Source of the DNA: Actinomycetota bacterium
Lineage (GTDB): Bacteria > Actinomycetota > Acidimicrobiia > Acidimicrobiales > Ilumatobacteraceae
DNA length: 41,842 bases
NCBI GenBank assembly: GCA_018882725.1
Contig: VERK01000002.1
Span: 1-41,842, forward strand
Reading direction: 5' to 3'
A model generated the notes under the pieces. That model had not been told where the DNA came from. It saw nothing but the letters and a program-made list of their open reading frames with translations, and did no database searches. Shown here piece after piece: positions 7,106-15,821 of this stretch; the stretch's first letter is position 1, and the number at the start of each line of letters is the position of its first letter. The position numbers were made by a program, and so were the translations under genes.

Positions 7106-8797
7106 ATGGACAATCAGACCGGCGTCGACAGCTCGGGATTCGAAGAACTCGGCCTACGGCCGCAATTGCTCGCGTCGTTGTCGACGCTCGGCTACGAAGA
7201 ACCCACCCCCATCCAGCGTGAAGCGATCCCTCTGCTCCTGCGCGGACACGATCTACTCGGCCAAGCAGCCACCGGAACCGGCAAAACCGCCGCGTTCGCG
7301 TTGCCGATCCTCGAGAAGATCGACCCCTCGCGTTCCAAGCCGGCACCGTCAGCCCTCGTGCTCGTCCCCACTCGCGAACTCGCGATGCAGGTGAGCGAGG
7401 CCATCTACAAGTACGGCAACCAACTCGGCGCCAAATGCGTTCCGATCTACGGTGGCCAACCCATCGGCCGCCAGATCGACGCCTTGCGTCGCGGAACCCA
7501 CGTCGTCGTGGCGACCCCGGGCCGTGCGCTCGACCACATCCGCAAGGAAACTCTCGAATTGGGCGATGTCGAGATGGTGGTTCTCGACGAAGCCGACGAA
7601 ATGCTCGACATGGGATTCGCTGAAGATCTCGAAGCCATTCTCGAGTCCTTGCCGCCGGCCCGACAAACAGTTCTCTTCTCGGCGACCATGCCGCCGCGTA
7701 TCGAGAAGATCGCACGCGAGTATCTCAGCGAACCAGTGCGTGTCACCATCGAGCGCAAAGCCAGCCAGCCAGGTTCGATTCCCCTCGTTCGCCAATCCGC
7801 GTACATGGTCCCGCGTTTCCACAAAGCGGCCGCACTCGGTCGCATTCTCGACATCGAAGCACCCGAGGCCGCGATCGTCTTCTGCCGCACCCGCGGCGAA
7901 GTCGATCAACTCACCGAAACACTCAACGGACGCGGGTACCGCGCCGAAGCGCTGCACGGCGGCATGGATCAAGAGCAGCGCGACCGAGTGATGGGGCGCG
8001 TGCGCGCGGGTACCGCCGATCTACTCATCGCCACCGACGTGGCCGCCCGCGGACTCGACATCGAACACCTCACACACGTGGTCAACTTCGACGTTCCGTC
8101 GGCACCCGAGTCGTACGTTCACCGCATCGGCCGGGTGGGGCGAGCGGGCCGTGAAGGTGTGGCCATCACCATCGCCGAACCACGTGAGCAGCGCATGCTC
8201 CACAACATCGAGCGGCTCACCAAGCAGAAGATCTCGTTCGAGAAGGTCCCGTCGGTCGAGGCACTCCGCGCCAAGCAGATGGAACTCACGACCGAGAACG
8301 TTCGTGAAGCACTCAGCCTTCCCGACTTGAGCACGTTCGACGAAGTGATCGACGAACTCTCCAAGGAATTCTCCATCGCCGACATCGCCCGCGCGGCCAT
8401 CAAGTTGGCGCACGACGCCGAGCAATCGACTCTCGACGAAGTCGAGATCCCCGATCTCTCGATCGACCGCCCCGAACGTGGTGCACGTCGTGAGCGCGAC
8501 TCGTTCCGCGATCGCGAGCACGGTGGAAAGCGCGAACGTGGCGAACGGTTCAGCGGCAAGACGTCGCGGCTCTGGGTGTCGGTGGGTCGCAAGTCGGGCG
8601 TCCGCCCGGCCGATCTGGTGGGTGCCATCGCCAACGAGAGCGGAGTTCCCGGACGCGACATCGGTGTCCGCATCTTCGATTCGCACTCGATCGTCGAAGT
8701 CCCGGCTTCGCGGGCCGCTCACGTGATCGACTCGATGCGCAACACCGTCATCCGTGGCAAGCGTGCGAGTGTGCGTCACTTCAAGGAGGACAGATGA
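7106..8797 (+). CDS. deaD: DEAD-box ATP-dependent RNA helicase (DeaD/CsdA-like)
   Basis: This is a 563-residue cytoplasmic RNA helicase that unwinds structured RNA in ribosome assembly, mRNA turnover or cold adaptation. All helicase motifs are present: Q motif (TPIQREA, 34-40), AATGTGKT (54-61), PTREL, TPGR (137-140), DEAD (161-164), SAT, FCRTRGE, TDVAARGLD and HRIGRVGRAGREG. A charged linker then leads to a C-terminal DbpA-type RNA-binding domain (from about residue 487; RLWVSVGRKSGVRPADLVGAI). The ATG at 7106 follows CAGGAGAA at good spacing. The stop overlaps the next start (ATGA), so the PPOX gene is translationally coupled. Confidence 0.96.
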   Translation: MDNQTGVDSSGFEELGLRPQLLASLSTLGYEEPTPIQREAIPLLLRGHDLLGQAATGTGKTAAFALPILEKIDPSRSKPAPSALVLVPTRELAMQVSEAIYKYGNQLGAKCVPIYGGQPIGRQIDALRRGTHVVVATPGRALDHIRKETLELGDVEMVVLDEADEMLDMGFAEDLEAILESLPPARQTVLFSATMPPRIEKIAREYLSEPVRVTIERKASQPGSIPLVRQSAYMVPRFHKAAALGRILDIEAPEAAIVFCRTRGEVDQLTETLNGRGYRAEALHGGMDQEQRDRVMGRVRAGTADLLIATDVAARGLDIEHLTHVVNFDVPSAPESYVHRIGRVGRAGREGVAITIAEPREQRMLHNIERLTKQKISFEKVPSVEALRAKQMELTTENVREALSLPDLSTFDEVIDELSKEFSIADIARAAIKLAHDAEQSTLDEVEIPDLSIDRPERGARRERDSFRDREHGGKRERGERFSGKTSRLWVSVGRKSGVRPADLVGAIANESGVPGRDIGVRIFDSHSIVEVPASRAAHVIDSMRNTVIRGKRASVRHFKEDR

Positions 8798-9180
8798 GTA
8801 TCGCCGATGAGCGCTACGTGCTGCTCACCACGTTCCGCAAGGATGGTTCTCCGGTGAGCACTCCGGTCTGGATCGCGCCCTTGTCGGGTCGCGACGTGTG
8901 TTTCACCACCAGCGGAGACGCCGGCAAGGTCAAGCGCATCAACCGCACACCCCGCGTCACGCTCCAACCCTGCGACATGCGGGGGCGGCTCAAGGCCGAC
9001 TCCACCTCCGTGGGCGGTTCGGCCCGGGTCGTCACCGGCGCCGACTTCGCCCCCGTGGAGAAGGCGGTGGCCAAGAAATACGGCATCCAGTACCGGCTGG
9101 TGGTGTGGTCGGGGGCCCTGACCTCGGTGTTCAAGCGCACCAAGACCGCCGACGCCGGAATCGTCATCACCCTCGACTGA
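8794..9180 (+). CDS. PPOX-class flavin/F420-binding family protein
   Basis: This 128-residue protein has the split-barrel fold of the pyridoxamine 5'-phosphate oxidase family. Diagnostic features are the N-terminal YVLLTTFRKDGSPVSTPVWIA, the middle GKVKRINRTPRVTL, and the overall length typical of actinobacterial PPOX-class F420-dependent reductases. It probably binds F420, FMN or haem and may reduce an unknown small molecule; the cofactor cannot be fixed from the sequence. ATG 8794 overlaps the helicase stop by four bases, and AAGGAGG inside the helicase gene serves as its ribosome-binding site. Confidence 0.88.
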   Translation: MSIADERYVLLTTFRKDGSPVSTPVWIAPLSGRDVCFTTSGDAGKVKRINRTPRVTLQPCDMRGRLKADSTSVGGSARVVTGADFAPVEKAVAKKYGIQYRLVVWSGALTSVFKRTKTADAGIVITLD

Positions 9181-9197
9181 CCAGAACTAAGGTCAGT
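9176..9197. promoter_or_regulatory. Inverted repeat ACTGACC-N8-GGTCAGT upstream of the BMP importer operon
   Basis: Seven-base perfect arms (9176-9182 and 9191-9197) flank an eight-base spacer. It overlaps the stop codon of the PPOX gene and contains TAAGGT, a possible -10 box. It could be a weak terminator for the helicase/PPOX operon or an operator for the importer operon. Confidence 0.35.
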
Positions 9198-9237
9198 TCG
9201 ACGGCCGACCCCACGGCCGCATTGAGGGAGGAAATCC

Positions 9238-10491
9238 ATGCTCAGCAAGACCCGCGGGTCGCTCGGGCTCGCTCTCGTCGCAGCGCTTGGCATCGGCCTC
9301 GTTGCCTGCGGCGGCGACGACGAGTCGAGTGAACCGGCAGCAACAGAAGCCCCCGCCGCATCCGAGGCACCGGCTGGTAGCGATGCTCCGGCTGGCACCG
9401 ACGCTCCGGCGGAAGGCGCATCACTCGCCAACTTCACACCGTGGAGCGCCGACGCGCCCGTCGTCGACTGTGCTCCCGACGAAGGACCGCTGAAGGCGGC
9501 CTGGATCTACGTCGGCCCCACCAATGACGGTGGCTGGACTCAGCAGCACGACGCTGGTCGACAGGCCGTGCAGGATCACTTCGGTGACGCTGTCGAAACC
9601 ACGTACAAAGAGAACGTGCCCGAAGGGCCGCAGGTTCTCCAGACCATCGAAGACCTGATCGCTGACGGCAACACCGTCATCTTCGGTACGTCGTTCGGAT
9701 TCCAGGACGCTTTCGTCGAAGCAGCAGCGGCTCACCCCGACGTGTGCTTCGAGTTCGCCACTGGTTACAAGGGTGCCGACAACCTGTCGCAGTTCTACGG
9801 CGCCGCCGAAGACACCGACTTCCTCGCTGGTATGGCGGCCGGTGCGGCATCGAAGAGCGGCAAGCTCGGTTACCTCGCTTCGTTCCCGATCGCCGAAGTC
9901 CTCCGCGGTGTCAACGCGTGGACCATGGGTGCTCGCATGATGAACCCCGACGCCACCGTGAACGTGGTGTGGGTCAACAGCTGGTTCGATCCGCCGAACG
10001 AGCGCAAGGCTGCTGAGGCGCTCATCGCCGAAGGCGCCGACGTGCTCGGTCAGAAGGGCATCGACTCGCCGGCCACCGGTGACGCCGCCAAGGCTGCCGG
10101 AGTGCCGTGGGCCGGTTACAACACCGACCAGAGCGCCAACTACGGCGATGTCTGGTTGACCGCCACCGAGTACGACTGGTCGGTATACGAGATCGCTCGT
10201 ATTCAGGCCGTCCTCGACGGTGCGTGGGTCGCCGGCAACTACTACGGAAACTTGTCGGATGGCTTCGTCACCTTGGCTCCGTTCGGTGATCTGGTTTCGG
10301 AAGAGACCCGTGCCGCGATCCAGGCCGAACTCGAGAAGCTGACGGCAACGCCGGGCTCGCAGTTCACCGGTCCGATCAACGACAACAAGGGCAATGAAGT
10401 CCTCGCCGCTGGCGTGAGCCACACGTTCGAGGAACTCATGAGCATGGCGTACTTGATCGAAGGCGTGGTCGGAGACATCCCGGCCAGCTGA
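9238..10491 (+). CDS. BMP-family ABC transporter substrate-binding lipoprotein
   Basis: This is the 417-residue extracytoplasmic receptor of the importer encoded downstream. The lipobox LVAC places the lipidated Cys at residue 24, followed by an Ala/Pro/Ser/Glu-rich tether (about 25-60). The mature domain is of the BMP/PnrA type: GPTNDGGWTQQHDAGRQAV, VIFGTSFGFQDA, AHPDVCFEFATGYK, and later AGYNTDQSANYGDVWLT. Characterised relatives bind purine nucleosides, so nucleoside-like substrates are likely but not proven. The ATG at 9238 follows GGGAGGAA. A strong terminator lies between this gene and the ATPase gene, which would favour excess production of the receptor. Confidence 0.93.
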   Translation: MLSKTRGSLGLALVAALGIGLVACGGDDESSEPAATEAPAASEAPAGSDAPAGTDAPAEGASLANFTPWSADAPVVDCAPDEGPLKAAWIYVGPTNDGGWTQQHDAGRQAVQDHFGDAVETTYKENVPEGPQVLQTIEDLIADGNTVIFGTSFGFQDAFVEAAAAHPDVCFEFATGYKGADNLSQFYGAAEDTDFLAGMAAGAASKSGKLGYLASFPIAEVLRGVNAWTMGARMMNPDATVNVVWVNSWFDPPNERKAAEALIAEGADVLGQKGIDSPATGDAAKAAGVPWAGYNTDQSANYGDVWLTATEYDWSVYEIARIQAVLDGAWVAGNYYGNLSDGFVTLAPFGDLVSEETRAAIQAELEKLTATPGSQFTGPINDNKGNEVLAAGVSHTFEELMSMAYLIEGVVGDIPAS

Positions 10492-10515
10492 CGTTCGACG
10501 TCAACGATGTGCGTT

Positions 10516-10547
10516 GGGCGGGCCCGCGAGGGCCCGCCCTTCGTTTT
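10516..10547 (+). terminator. Rho-independent-type terminator or attenuator after the BMP receptor gene
   Basis: A perfect ten-base stem, GGGCGGGCCC with GGGCCCGCCC, closes a GCGA loop and is followed by TTCGTTTT. It lies between the receptor gene and the ATPase gene of one operon, so partial termination would lower expression of the downstream genes. Confidence 0.85.
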
Positions 10548-10574
10548 GTCCCGCGAGGGCCCGCCCTTCGTTTT
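10524..10574 (+). repeat. Tandem 24-bp repeat of the terminator's right half
   Basis: Bases 10524-10547 and 10551-10574 are identical over 24 bases, with three bases (GTC) between them. Each copy has the right stem arm GGGCCCGCCC plus TTCGTTTT, while the left arm (10516-10525) occurs once. Either right arm could therefore pair with the single left arm. Confidence 0.8.
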
Positions 10575-10639
10575 CACCCCAAGGTTTTTCGAGGGGTGCC
10601 ACTCGGCCATCTAGGGTTGGGGCGGAAGGGGGCACCGCA

Positions 10640-12166
10640 ATGACTTCTGCTGTGCGCATGACGGGAATCGTGAAGCGCTTCCCTGGGGTCGTGGCCAACG
10701 ACGGGGTCGACGTCGACATCCGCGCTGGCGAAGTGCACGCCCTTCTCGGTGAGAACGGTGCGGGCAAGTCCACTCTCTCCAACATCTTGACCGGCCTGTA
10801 CCGGCCCGACGAGGGAACCGTCGAGATCAACGGTCAGGCGATGCAGTTCTCGTCACCTCGTGACGCGCTGGACGCTGGAATCGGCATGGTGCACCAGCAT
10901 TTCCGTCTCGTGTCCACGTTCACCGTCGCCGAGAACGTGGTGCTGGGCGAACCCGACTCTCCGTTCATGATGGATCAGAGTCGAGTCGCCCAACAGGTCG
11001 AAGAACTGAGCAATCGCTACGGCCTCGCGGTCGACCCCTCGGCTCGCATCTGGCAGTTGAGCGTCGGCGAGCAGCAGCGAGTCGAGATCATCAAGGTTCT
11101 CTATCGCGGCGCGAAGGTCCTCATCCTCGACGAGCCAACCGCAGTTCTCACACCCATCGAAGCCGATGCGCTCTTCAAGACTTTGCGCGCCATGGTGGCC
11201 GAGGGGCGCACCGTGATCTTCATCTCACACAAACTCGACGAAGTCATGAAGGTGAGCGACCGCGTCACGGTGCTGCGCGGTGGCAAGACGGTCGGCACCG
11301 TCGAGACCGCCAACACCAATACTCGCGAGTTGGCCAGCCTCATGGTGGGCCGATCGGTCGAGTTCAATCGAGTCACTCGCAGCAACCCGGCCGATGTGTC
11401 GCACACCGTCCTCACGCTCAGCGGCGTGTCGGCCCGCGACGACCGCGGTCGCGACGCTCTCCACGGTGTCTCGCTGACTGTCGGACGTGGGGAGATCGTG
11501 GGCGTGGCCGGAGTGGCCGGCAACGGTCAACGCGAACTGGCCGAGGCGATTTCCGGGATGCGTGCGCTGTCGAGTGGCCACATCGACGTTTCCGGTGAGC
11601 GTGTGCAGTCCGGTCGCGCTCGATCAGCCATCGCCAAAGGTGTCGCCCACATCCCCGAAGATCGCCTCCACACCGGTCTCGCCTCGTCCCATTCGGTCGA
11701 AGACAACTTGGCGCTCAAGAACTACCGCTCGAGCAGTCTGTCGAAGTTCCGAGTTCTGCGACGCAAGGCCATTCGTGCTCAGGCCACCGATCTCGTTCAG
11801 AACTACGACGTGAAGACCCCCGACACCGTGACTCCCGTGCGCTTGTTGTCGGGTGGAAACGTGCAGAAGGTTCTGCTCGCGCGCGAGTTCTCATCGCTGC
11901 CCAAAGTTCTCATCGCGGCCTCCCCTACTCGCGGTCTCGACGTCGGCGCCATCGAAACCGTGCGAGCACGACTCGTGGAAGCGGCCGAACGAGGTGTCGG
12001 CATTCTTCTCATCAGCGAAGATCTCGACGAGATCATGTCGTTGGCCGATCGCATCGTCGTCATGTACGAGGGCCGTCTCGTCGACGAGGTTGCCGCCGAG
12101 GCGGCCGATCGCGAGCGTTTGGGCCTCACGATGGGCGGAAGCACCGTGAGCGGAGGTGCCCGATGA
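10640..12166 (+). CDS. ABC transporter ATPase with two ATP-binding cassettes (nucleoside/sugar type)
   Basis: This 508-residue protein energises the importer. The first cassette has Walker A GENGAGKS (37-44), signature LSVGEQQRVEI and Walker B VLILDEPTAVL. The second has a degenerate nucleotide site (GVAGVAGNGQRELAEAI), signature LSGGNVQKVLLAREF and TRGLDVGAIE in place of the usual Walker B context. This pairing of one canonical and one altered site is typical of the RbsA/MglA and BMP-linked ATPases. The ATG at 10640 follows GGAAGGGGG. The stop overlaps the first permease start (ATGA). Confidence 0.93.
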   Translation: MTSAVRMTGIVKRFPGVVANDGVDVDIRAGEVHALLGENGAGKSTLSNILTGLYRPDEGTVEINGQAMQFSSPRDALDAGIGMVHQHFRLVSTFTVAENVVLGEPDSPFMMDQSRVAQQVEELSNRYGLAVDPSARIWQLSVGEQQRVEIIKVLYRGAKVLILDEPTAVLTPIEADALFKTLRAMVAEGRTVIFISHKLDEVMKVSDRVTVLRGGKTVGTVETANTNTRELASLMVGRSVEFNRVTRSNPADVSHTVLTLSGVSARDDRGRDALHGVSLTVGRGEIVGVAGVAGNGQRELAEAISGMRALSSGHIDVSGERVQSGRARSAIAKGVAHIPEDRLHTGLASSHSVEDNLALKNYRSSSLSKFRVLRRKAIRAQATDLVQNYDVKTPDTVTPVRLLSGGNVQKVLLAREFSSLPKVLIAASPTRGLDVGAIETVRARLVEAAERGVGILLISEDLDEIMSLADRIVVMYEGRLVDEVAAEAADRERLGLTMGGSTVSGGAR

Positions 12167-13266
12167 GATCACCGGTTCGTTTCGAACGACGACTCGAGCA
12201 ACCGAAGTGGCTCAACTGGGCCATCCCGGTGGTGTCGCTGATCGCGGCCCTCGTCCTCGGTGCCATCGTGTTGTTGGCCACCGGCAAGAACCCCCTCGAC
12301 GTGTACAGCCGCATCTTCGAACGCGGTTTCGCCGGCACTCGCGCCCTGTCCGGATCCATCAAGACGGCGACACCGCTCGCGTTCACCGGGTTGTGCGCAG
12401 CCATCGCCTTCCGCATGGGCCTCATCAACATCGGCGGCGAAGGTCAGTTCTACATGGGCGCGGTGGGCGCCACCTGGGCCGGTCTCGTGTTCGGCGGCGA
12501 TCTCCCCACCGGTGCCGTGGTGATCGTCATGGCACTGAGCGGCATGGTGTGCGGTGGCCTCTATGCCGCGATCGTCGGCGTGTTGCGCGCCAAGTTCAAC
12601 ACCAACGAAATCATCACGTCGTTGATGATGAACTACCTCGCGGCGATCTTCCTCAACTACCTGATCTACAACTCCACGTCGTACTGGCGTGATCCCGAAT
12701 CGCGCAACTTCCCGGCCGGTAAGCCGATTCCCGATCGTGCCGACTGGAACTTTTACGAAGTAGGCGGCATCAAGATTCCGCTCGCCTTCCTCATCGCGAT
12801 CATCGCCGGTGCGGCGATCTGGGTTCTGTACAAACGCACACGATTCGGCTTCGAAGTGGGCGTGATCGCCGATTCACCCAAGGCCGCGCGATACGCCGGT
12901 ATTCGCACCACGTCCACCATCGTGATCGTTCTGGCTCTCTCCGGCGCCTTGGCTGGTTTGGGTGGCGCCGCCGATGTGGGCAACTTCCGTGGCCTGCTCG
13001 ACTCGAAGGGATTGCAGATGTCGGGCTACGGATACACCGGCATCGTCGTGGCCGCCTTGGCCCGACTCAATCCGATCTCCACGTTGTTCGTGGCGGTACT
13101 GATCGGTGGTCTCACCAACGCCGGCTTCGCGCTCCAGGGCCCCGATTTTCCGAGCGGGCTGGTGGGCACGCTGCAGGGTCTCATCTTGTTCACCGCCGTG
13201 GCTGGTGAGGTGCTCGTGAAGTACCGAATCAGACGCAATCGTCGGGCGGCGGCGGTGATGGCATGA
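12163..13266 (+). CDS. ABC transporter permease 1 (BPD_transp_2 family)
   Basis: The 367-residue inner-membrane permease has about nine or ten hydrophobic helices. It belongs to the branched-chain-amino-acid/ribose permease superfamily in its nucleoside-importer branch: ATPLAFTGLCAAIAFRMGLINIGGEGQF, NTNEIITSLMMNYLA and SPKAARYAGI are characteristic stretches. The first 20 residues are charged and cytoplasmic. It pairs with the next gene as a heterodimeric channel. The start overlaps the ATPase stop, and its own stop overlaps the next start, so synthesis of the subunits is coupled. Confidence 0.92.
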   Translation: MRSPVRFERRLEQPKWLNWAIPVVSLIAALVLGAIVLLATGKNPLDVYSRIFERGFAGTRALSGSIKTATPLAFTGLCAAIAFRMGLINIGGEGQFYMGAVGATWAGLVFGGDLPTGAVVIVMALSGMVCGGLYAAIVGVLRAKFNTNEIITSLMMNYLAAIFLNYLIYNSTSYWRDPESRNFPAGKPIPDRADWNFYEVGGIKIPLAFLIAIIAGAAIWVLYKRTRFGFEVGVIADSPKAARYAGIRTTSTIVIVLALSGALAGLGGAADVGNFRGLLDSKGLQMSGYGYTGIVVAALARLNPISTLFVAVLIGGLTNAGFALQGPDFPSGLVGTLQGLILFTAVAGEVLVKYRIRRNRRAAAVMA

Positions 13267-14222
13267 ACAGCAACATCTTCGTCATCATCGCGTCATCGGC
13301 CATCTTCTACGGAACGCCGCTGTTCTTCGCAGCACTCGGCGGAATCTTCACCGAACGAAGCGGTGTGCTCAATCTCGGCGTCGAAGGGACCATGCTCCTC
13401 GGTGGCGTGTCGGGCGCCTGGGCCTCGCAGCACGTACCTGGTTCGGCCTGGTTCACCGTGCTCGCGGCCATCATCATCGGCATGGCCGCCGGTGCACTCA
13501 CCTCGACGTTGCTCGCGTTCCTCTGCGTCACACTGCGTACCAACCAGACGGTGGCTGGTCTCGCCATCACGATCTTCGCCGGTGGCGTCGGTCTGTCGAG
13601 TTACTTCGCGAACATCTGGAAAGTCGCCGAGGCTCCGGTCGATCGACAAGTGCGCCGCCTCGATGTGTTCGGTTGGGCTGATGCACCCGTGGTCGGTCCG
13701 ATTCTGTTCAATCAGACGATCCTCACGTACTTGTCGTGGGTCCTGGTGGTGCTCGCGAGCGTCTACCTGTTCCGCACTCGGTTCGGATTGCAGTTGCGTG
13801 CCGTTGGCGAGTCGCCGCAAACCGCCGACGCCATGGGCATCAACGTGGTGAAGTACCGCTACCTGCACACCATTCTGGGTGGAGCGTTGGCCGGGCTCGG
13901 CGGCGTTTACTACAGCCTGGCGATCGTGCCCACGTGGGTCGACGGAATGACCAAGGGGGCCGGCTGGATCGCCATCGCCTTGGTGATATTCGGCTTCTGG
14001 CGGCCGAGCATCACCTTGATCGGCGCCTACTTGTTCGGTGCACTGCAGTCGCTGAGTTCCACGCTCAAGGCCCGCAACGTTCAGATCAGTGGCGACGTAC
14101 TCGATGCGTTGCCCTTCTTCATGACCATCGTCGTTCTCGTCCTCGTGTCGACTCGCTTCGCCCACCGCCGACTCGGCGCACCGGCGGCCCTGGGTGTTCC
14201 GTACGAGCGCGAAGAACGATGA
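13263..14222 (+). CDS. ABC transporter permease 2 (BPD_transp_2 family)
   Basis: This 319-residue permease is the partner of permease 1. Typical features are TPLFFAALGGIFTERSGVLNLGVEGTM near the N-terminus, TNQTVAGLAITIF in the middle, and AVGESPQTADAMGINV in the cytoplasmic coupling loop that contacts the ATPase. It has about eight to ten helices. It is translationally coupled on both sides through ATGA overlaps; the downstream partner is a Rieske oxygenase rather than a transport component. Confidence 0.92.
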   Translation: MNSNIFVIIASSAIFYGTPLFFAALGGIFTERSGVLNLGVEGTMLLGGVSGAWASQHVPGSAWFTVLAAIIIGMAAGALTSTLLAFLCVTLRTNQTVAGLAITIFAGGVGLSSYFANIWKVAEAPVDRQVRRLDVFGWADAPVVGPILFNQTILTYLSWVLVVLASVYLFRTRFGLQLRAVGESPQTADAMGINVVKYRYLHTILGGALAGLGGVYYSLAIVPTWVDGMTKGAGWIAIALVIFGFWRPSITLIGAYLFGALQSLSSTLKARNVQISGDVLDALPFFMTIVVLVLVSTRFAHRRLGAPAALGVPYEREER

Positions 14223-15220
14223 CGTCGATCAGCAACGTCTCGCCCGCTCTTCGCCACATCTGGCATCCAGTCGGACGCGTCGATGACTTCGGCGACACAC
14301 CCACGCGGGTCGAACTCGTCGGGGAGGGCTACGTCGTCGTTCGGCTCGACGGCGAGCTGCGCGCGTTTCTCGACGTGTGCCCTCACCGATTCGCCCGGTT
14401 GTCCGATGGTGTGGTGATCGACGACACCATCCGCTGCCCGTATCACGGCTGGCAATTCTCCGCCGAGGGTCGCTGTGCGCACGTGCCCGCACTGGGCGAC
14501 GACGCCACTCTCCCGCCGGCCCGTCTCACCGCACCGCACGTCAAAGAGGCGTACGGACTCTTGTGGATCGCGCCCGACGAACCGGTCACCGACATCCTCA
14601 CGATCCCCGAATGGGACGACTCGTCGCTCGACAAGGTCTGGGTTCCACCGGTCGATGTCGCGGCTGGTGCCGCCCAGATCGTCGACAACTTTCTCGACTT
14701 CGCGCACTTCCCATACGTCCACGCCGGCACGTTCGGTTCCGACAAGGACCGTTTGGTGCACGACTACTCGACCGAACGCACATCCGATGGCTGGGGCTTC
14801 GTCGTCGAGTACCCACACGTGATCGAAAACCACGAAGACCCGCTCGTCGCCCGCGGTGAGCATCCACTAGTTCAGCCTCGCGAGATGCGTTACGACTTCC
14901 GGGTGCCTTTCACCGCCAACTTGCGGCTGTTTCTTCCGCTCACAGGCATGGTCAACGCGATCGTTCTGTGGTGCCAGCCGATGAATGCATCCACGACACG
15001 GGTGCACATGGTGATGATTCGCAACGACACCCAGACCGACGCCGACCGACAAGCCGCTATCGATTACGAGTTGGCCATCTTCACCGAGGATCGCCGCATC
15101 ATCGAACGTCTACCGTCCACCGAGATTCCACTCGATCGGGGTCAAGTACACATCCGCTCCGACCGGCACACGGTGGAGTTCCGGCGCATCCTGCAACGCC
15201 TGGTCGAGTCGACGAGCTAG
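14219..15220 (+). CDS. Rieske non-haem iron oxygenase, alpha-subunit type
   Basis: This 333-residue ring-hydroxylating or demethylating oxygenase has Rieske ligands C54, H56, C73 and H76 (CPHR, CPYHGW). The mononuclear-iron motif N157-x2-D160-x2-H163-x4-H168 lies in DNFLDFAHFPYVH. Its length and sequence resemble the VanA-like/O- or N-demethylase branch rather than the alpha3beta3 dioxygenases. No reductase or ferredoxin gene is nearby, so electrons must come from a partner elsewhere. It starts in an ATGA overlap with permease 2, which links it to the imported compound. A purine-like N-methyl substrate is possible but speculative. Confidence 0.92.
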   Translation: MTSISNVSPALRHIWHPVGRVDDFGDTPTRVELVGEGYVVVRLDGELRAFLDVCPHRFARLSDGVVIDDTIRCPYHGWQFSAEGRCAHVPALGDDATLPPARLTAPHVKEAYGLLWIAPDEPVTDILTIPEWDDSSLDKVWVPPVDVAAGAAQIVDNFLDFAHFPYVHAGTFGSDKDRLVHDYSTERTSDGWGFVVEYPHVIENHEDPLVARGEHPLVQPREMRYDFRVPFTANLRLFLPLTGMVNAIVLWCQPMNASTTRVHMVMIRNDTQTDADRQAAIDYELAIFTEDRRIIERLPSTEIPLDRGQVHIRSDRHTVEFRRILQRLVESTS

Positions 15221-15227
15221 CGGAGAC

Positions 15228-15812
15228 CTAGTCGAGGCGCACGAACTCGAGGGTGCACTCCGCACCCGACGAGTCGACCATCCGATGGTGCAGCAAGCCA
15301 TCCACGAACGACCGCGTGTGGGTCTCGAGGCCGGCTGACGTGTCAATTTCCATCACGAGGTCGGTGCCGTGGAACAACGTGACAATGGAAACCGGACCGG
15401 ATGGCGAATCGAGGAAGACCGCGGTTTCGCCGTCAACGGGAAACTTCTGAACCGTCTTGCGTCGGCGAACCTCGCCGATCGAACGCGTCTTCACGGTGAC
15501 GGTGAGTTCGCCATCCTTGAAGTCGATGTCGGTGGTCGTGCGGTTGAACTCGTCGCTGATTCGCTTCTCGATGTCGGCGGGCCCGACTCCACGAGCGGCC
15601 AACCAATCGCGGTATCCGGTGTGGCCGACGAACTTCCAGAGTCCGCGCCACGGGTAAATGGGGTCGTCGAGTTCGACCTTCTGGGCCTTGGGCTTGCGAC
15701 GACGATGTGGCGAGAACGCCGTGTTGAGAGCCTCGGCCCGCGCCCGCTGAGCCATCTTGCCGACGATGGCCTCGGTCTTGGGAGGTCGTGCGAACTTGGC
15801 CAGAGACTTCAT
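15228..15812 (-). CDS. Candidate bacterial fatty-acid/retinoid-binding-protein (FABP/CRABP)-like protein
   Basis: The 194-residue product has a basic N-terminal extension (1-55) and a domain of about 139 residues, close to the usual 130 for intracellular lipid-binding proteins. Residues 57-72 (GLWKFVGHTGYRDWLA) follow the animal FABP signature G-x-W-x-x-V...-Y-x-x-[YW]-L, and GVG follows at 75-77. After this come alternating strands (ELTVTVKTRSIGEVRRRKTVQKF, then AVFLD and SIVTLFHGTDLVMEI). Such proteins carry hydrophobic ligands in the cytoplasm. The assignment rests on pattern alone. ATG 15812 lies nine bases after a TACGAT box; it is convergent with the Rieske gene. Confidence 0.6.
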   Translation of the reverse strand: MKSLAKFARPPKTEAIVGKMAQRARAEALNTAFSPHRRRKPKAQKVELDDPIYPWRGLWKFVGHTGYRDWLAARGVGPADIEKRISDEFNRTTTDIDFKDGELTVTVKTRSIGEVRRRKTVQKFPVDGETAVFLDSPSGPVSIVTLFHGTDLVMEIDTSAGLETHTRSFVDGLLHHRMVDSSGAECTLEFVRLD

Positions 15813-15821
15813 GACGAACAG

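Noticed and set aside
9421-10422. Minus-strand open frame of 333 codons
   Set aside because: It is antisense to the well-supported BMP receptor gene, with no start site or family motifs.
10524-10574. Start of a CRISPR array
   Set aside because: There are only two copies with a three-base gap, and each is half of a terminator. No cas genes are present.
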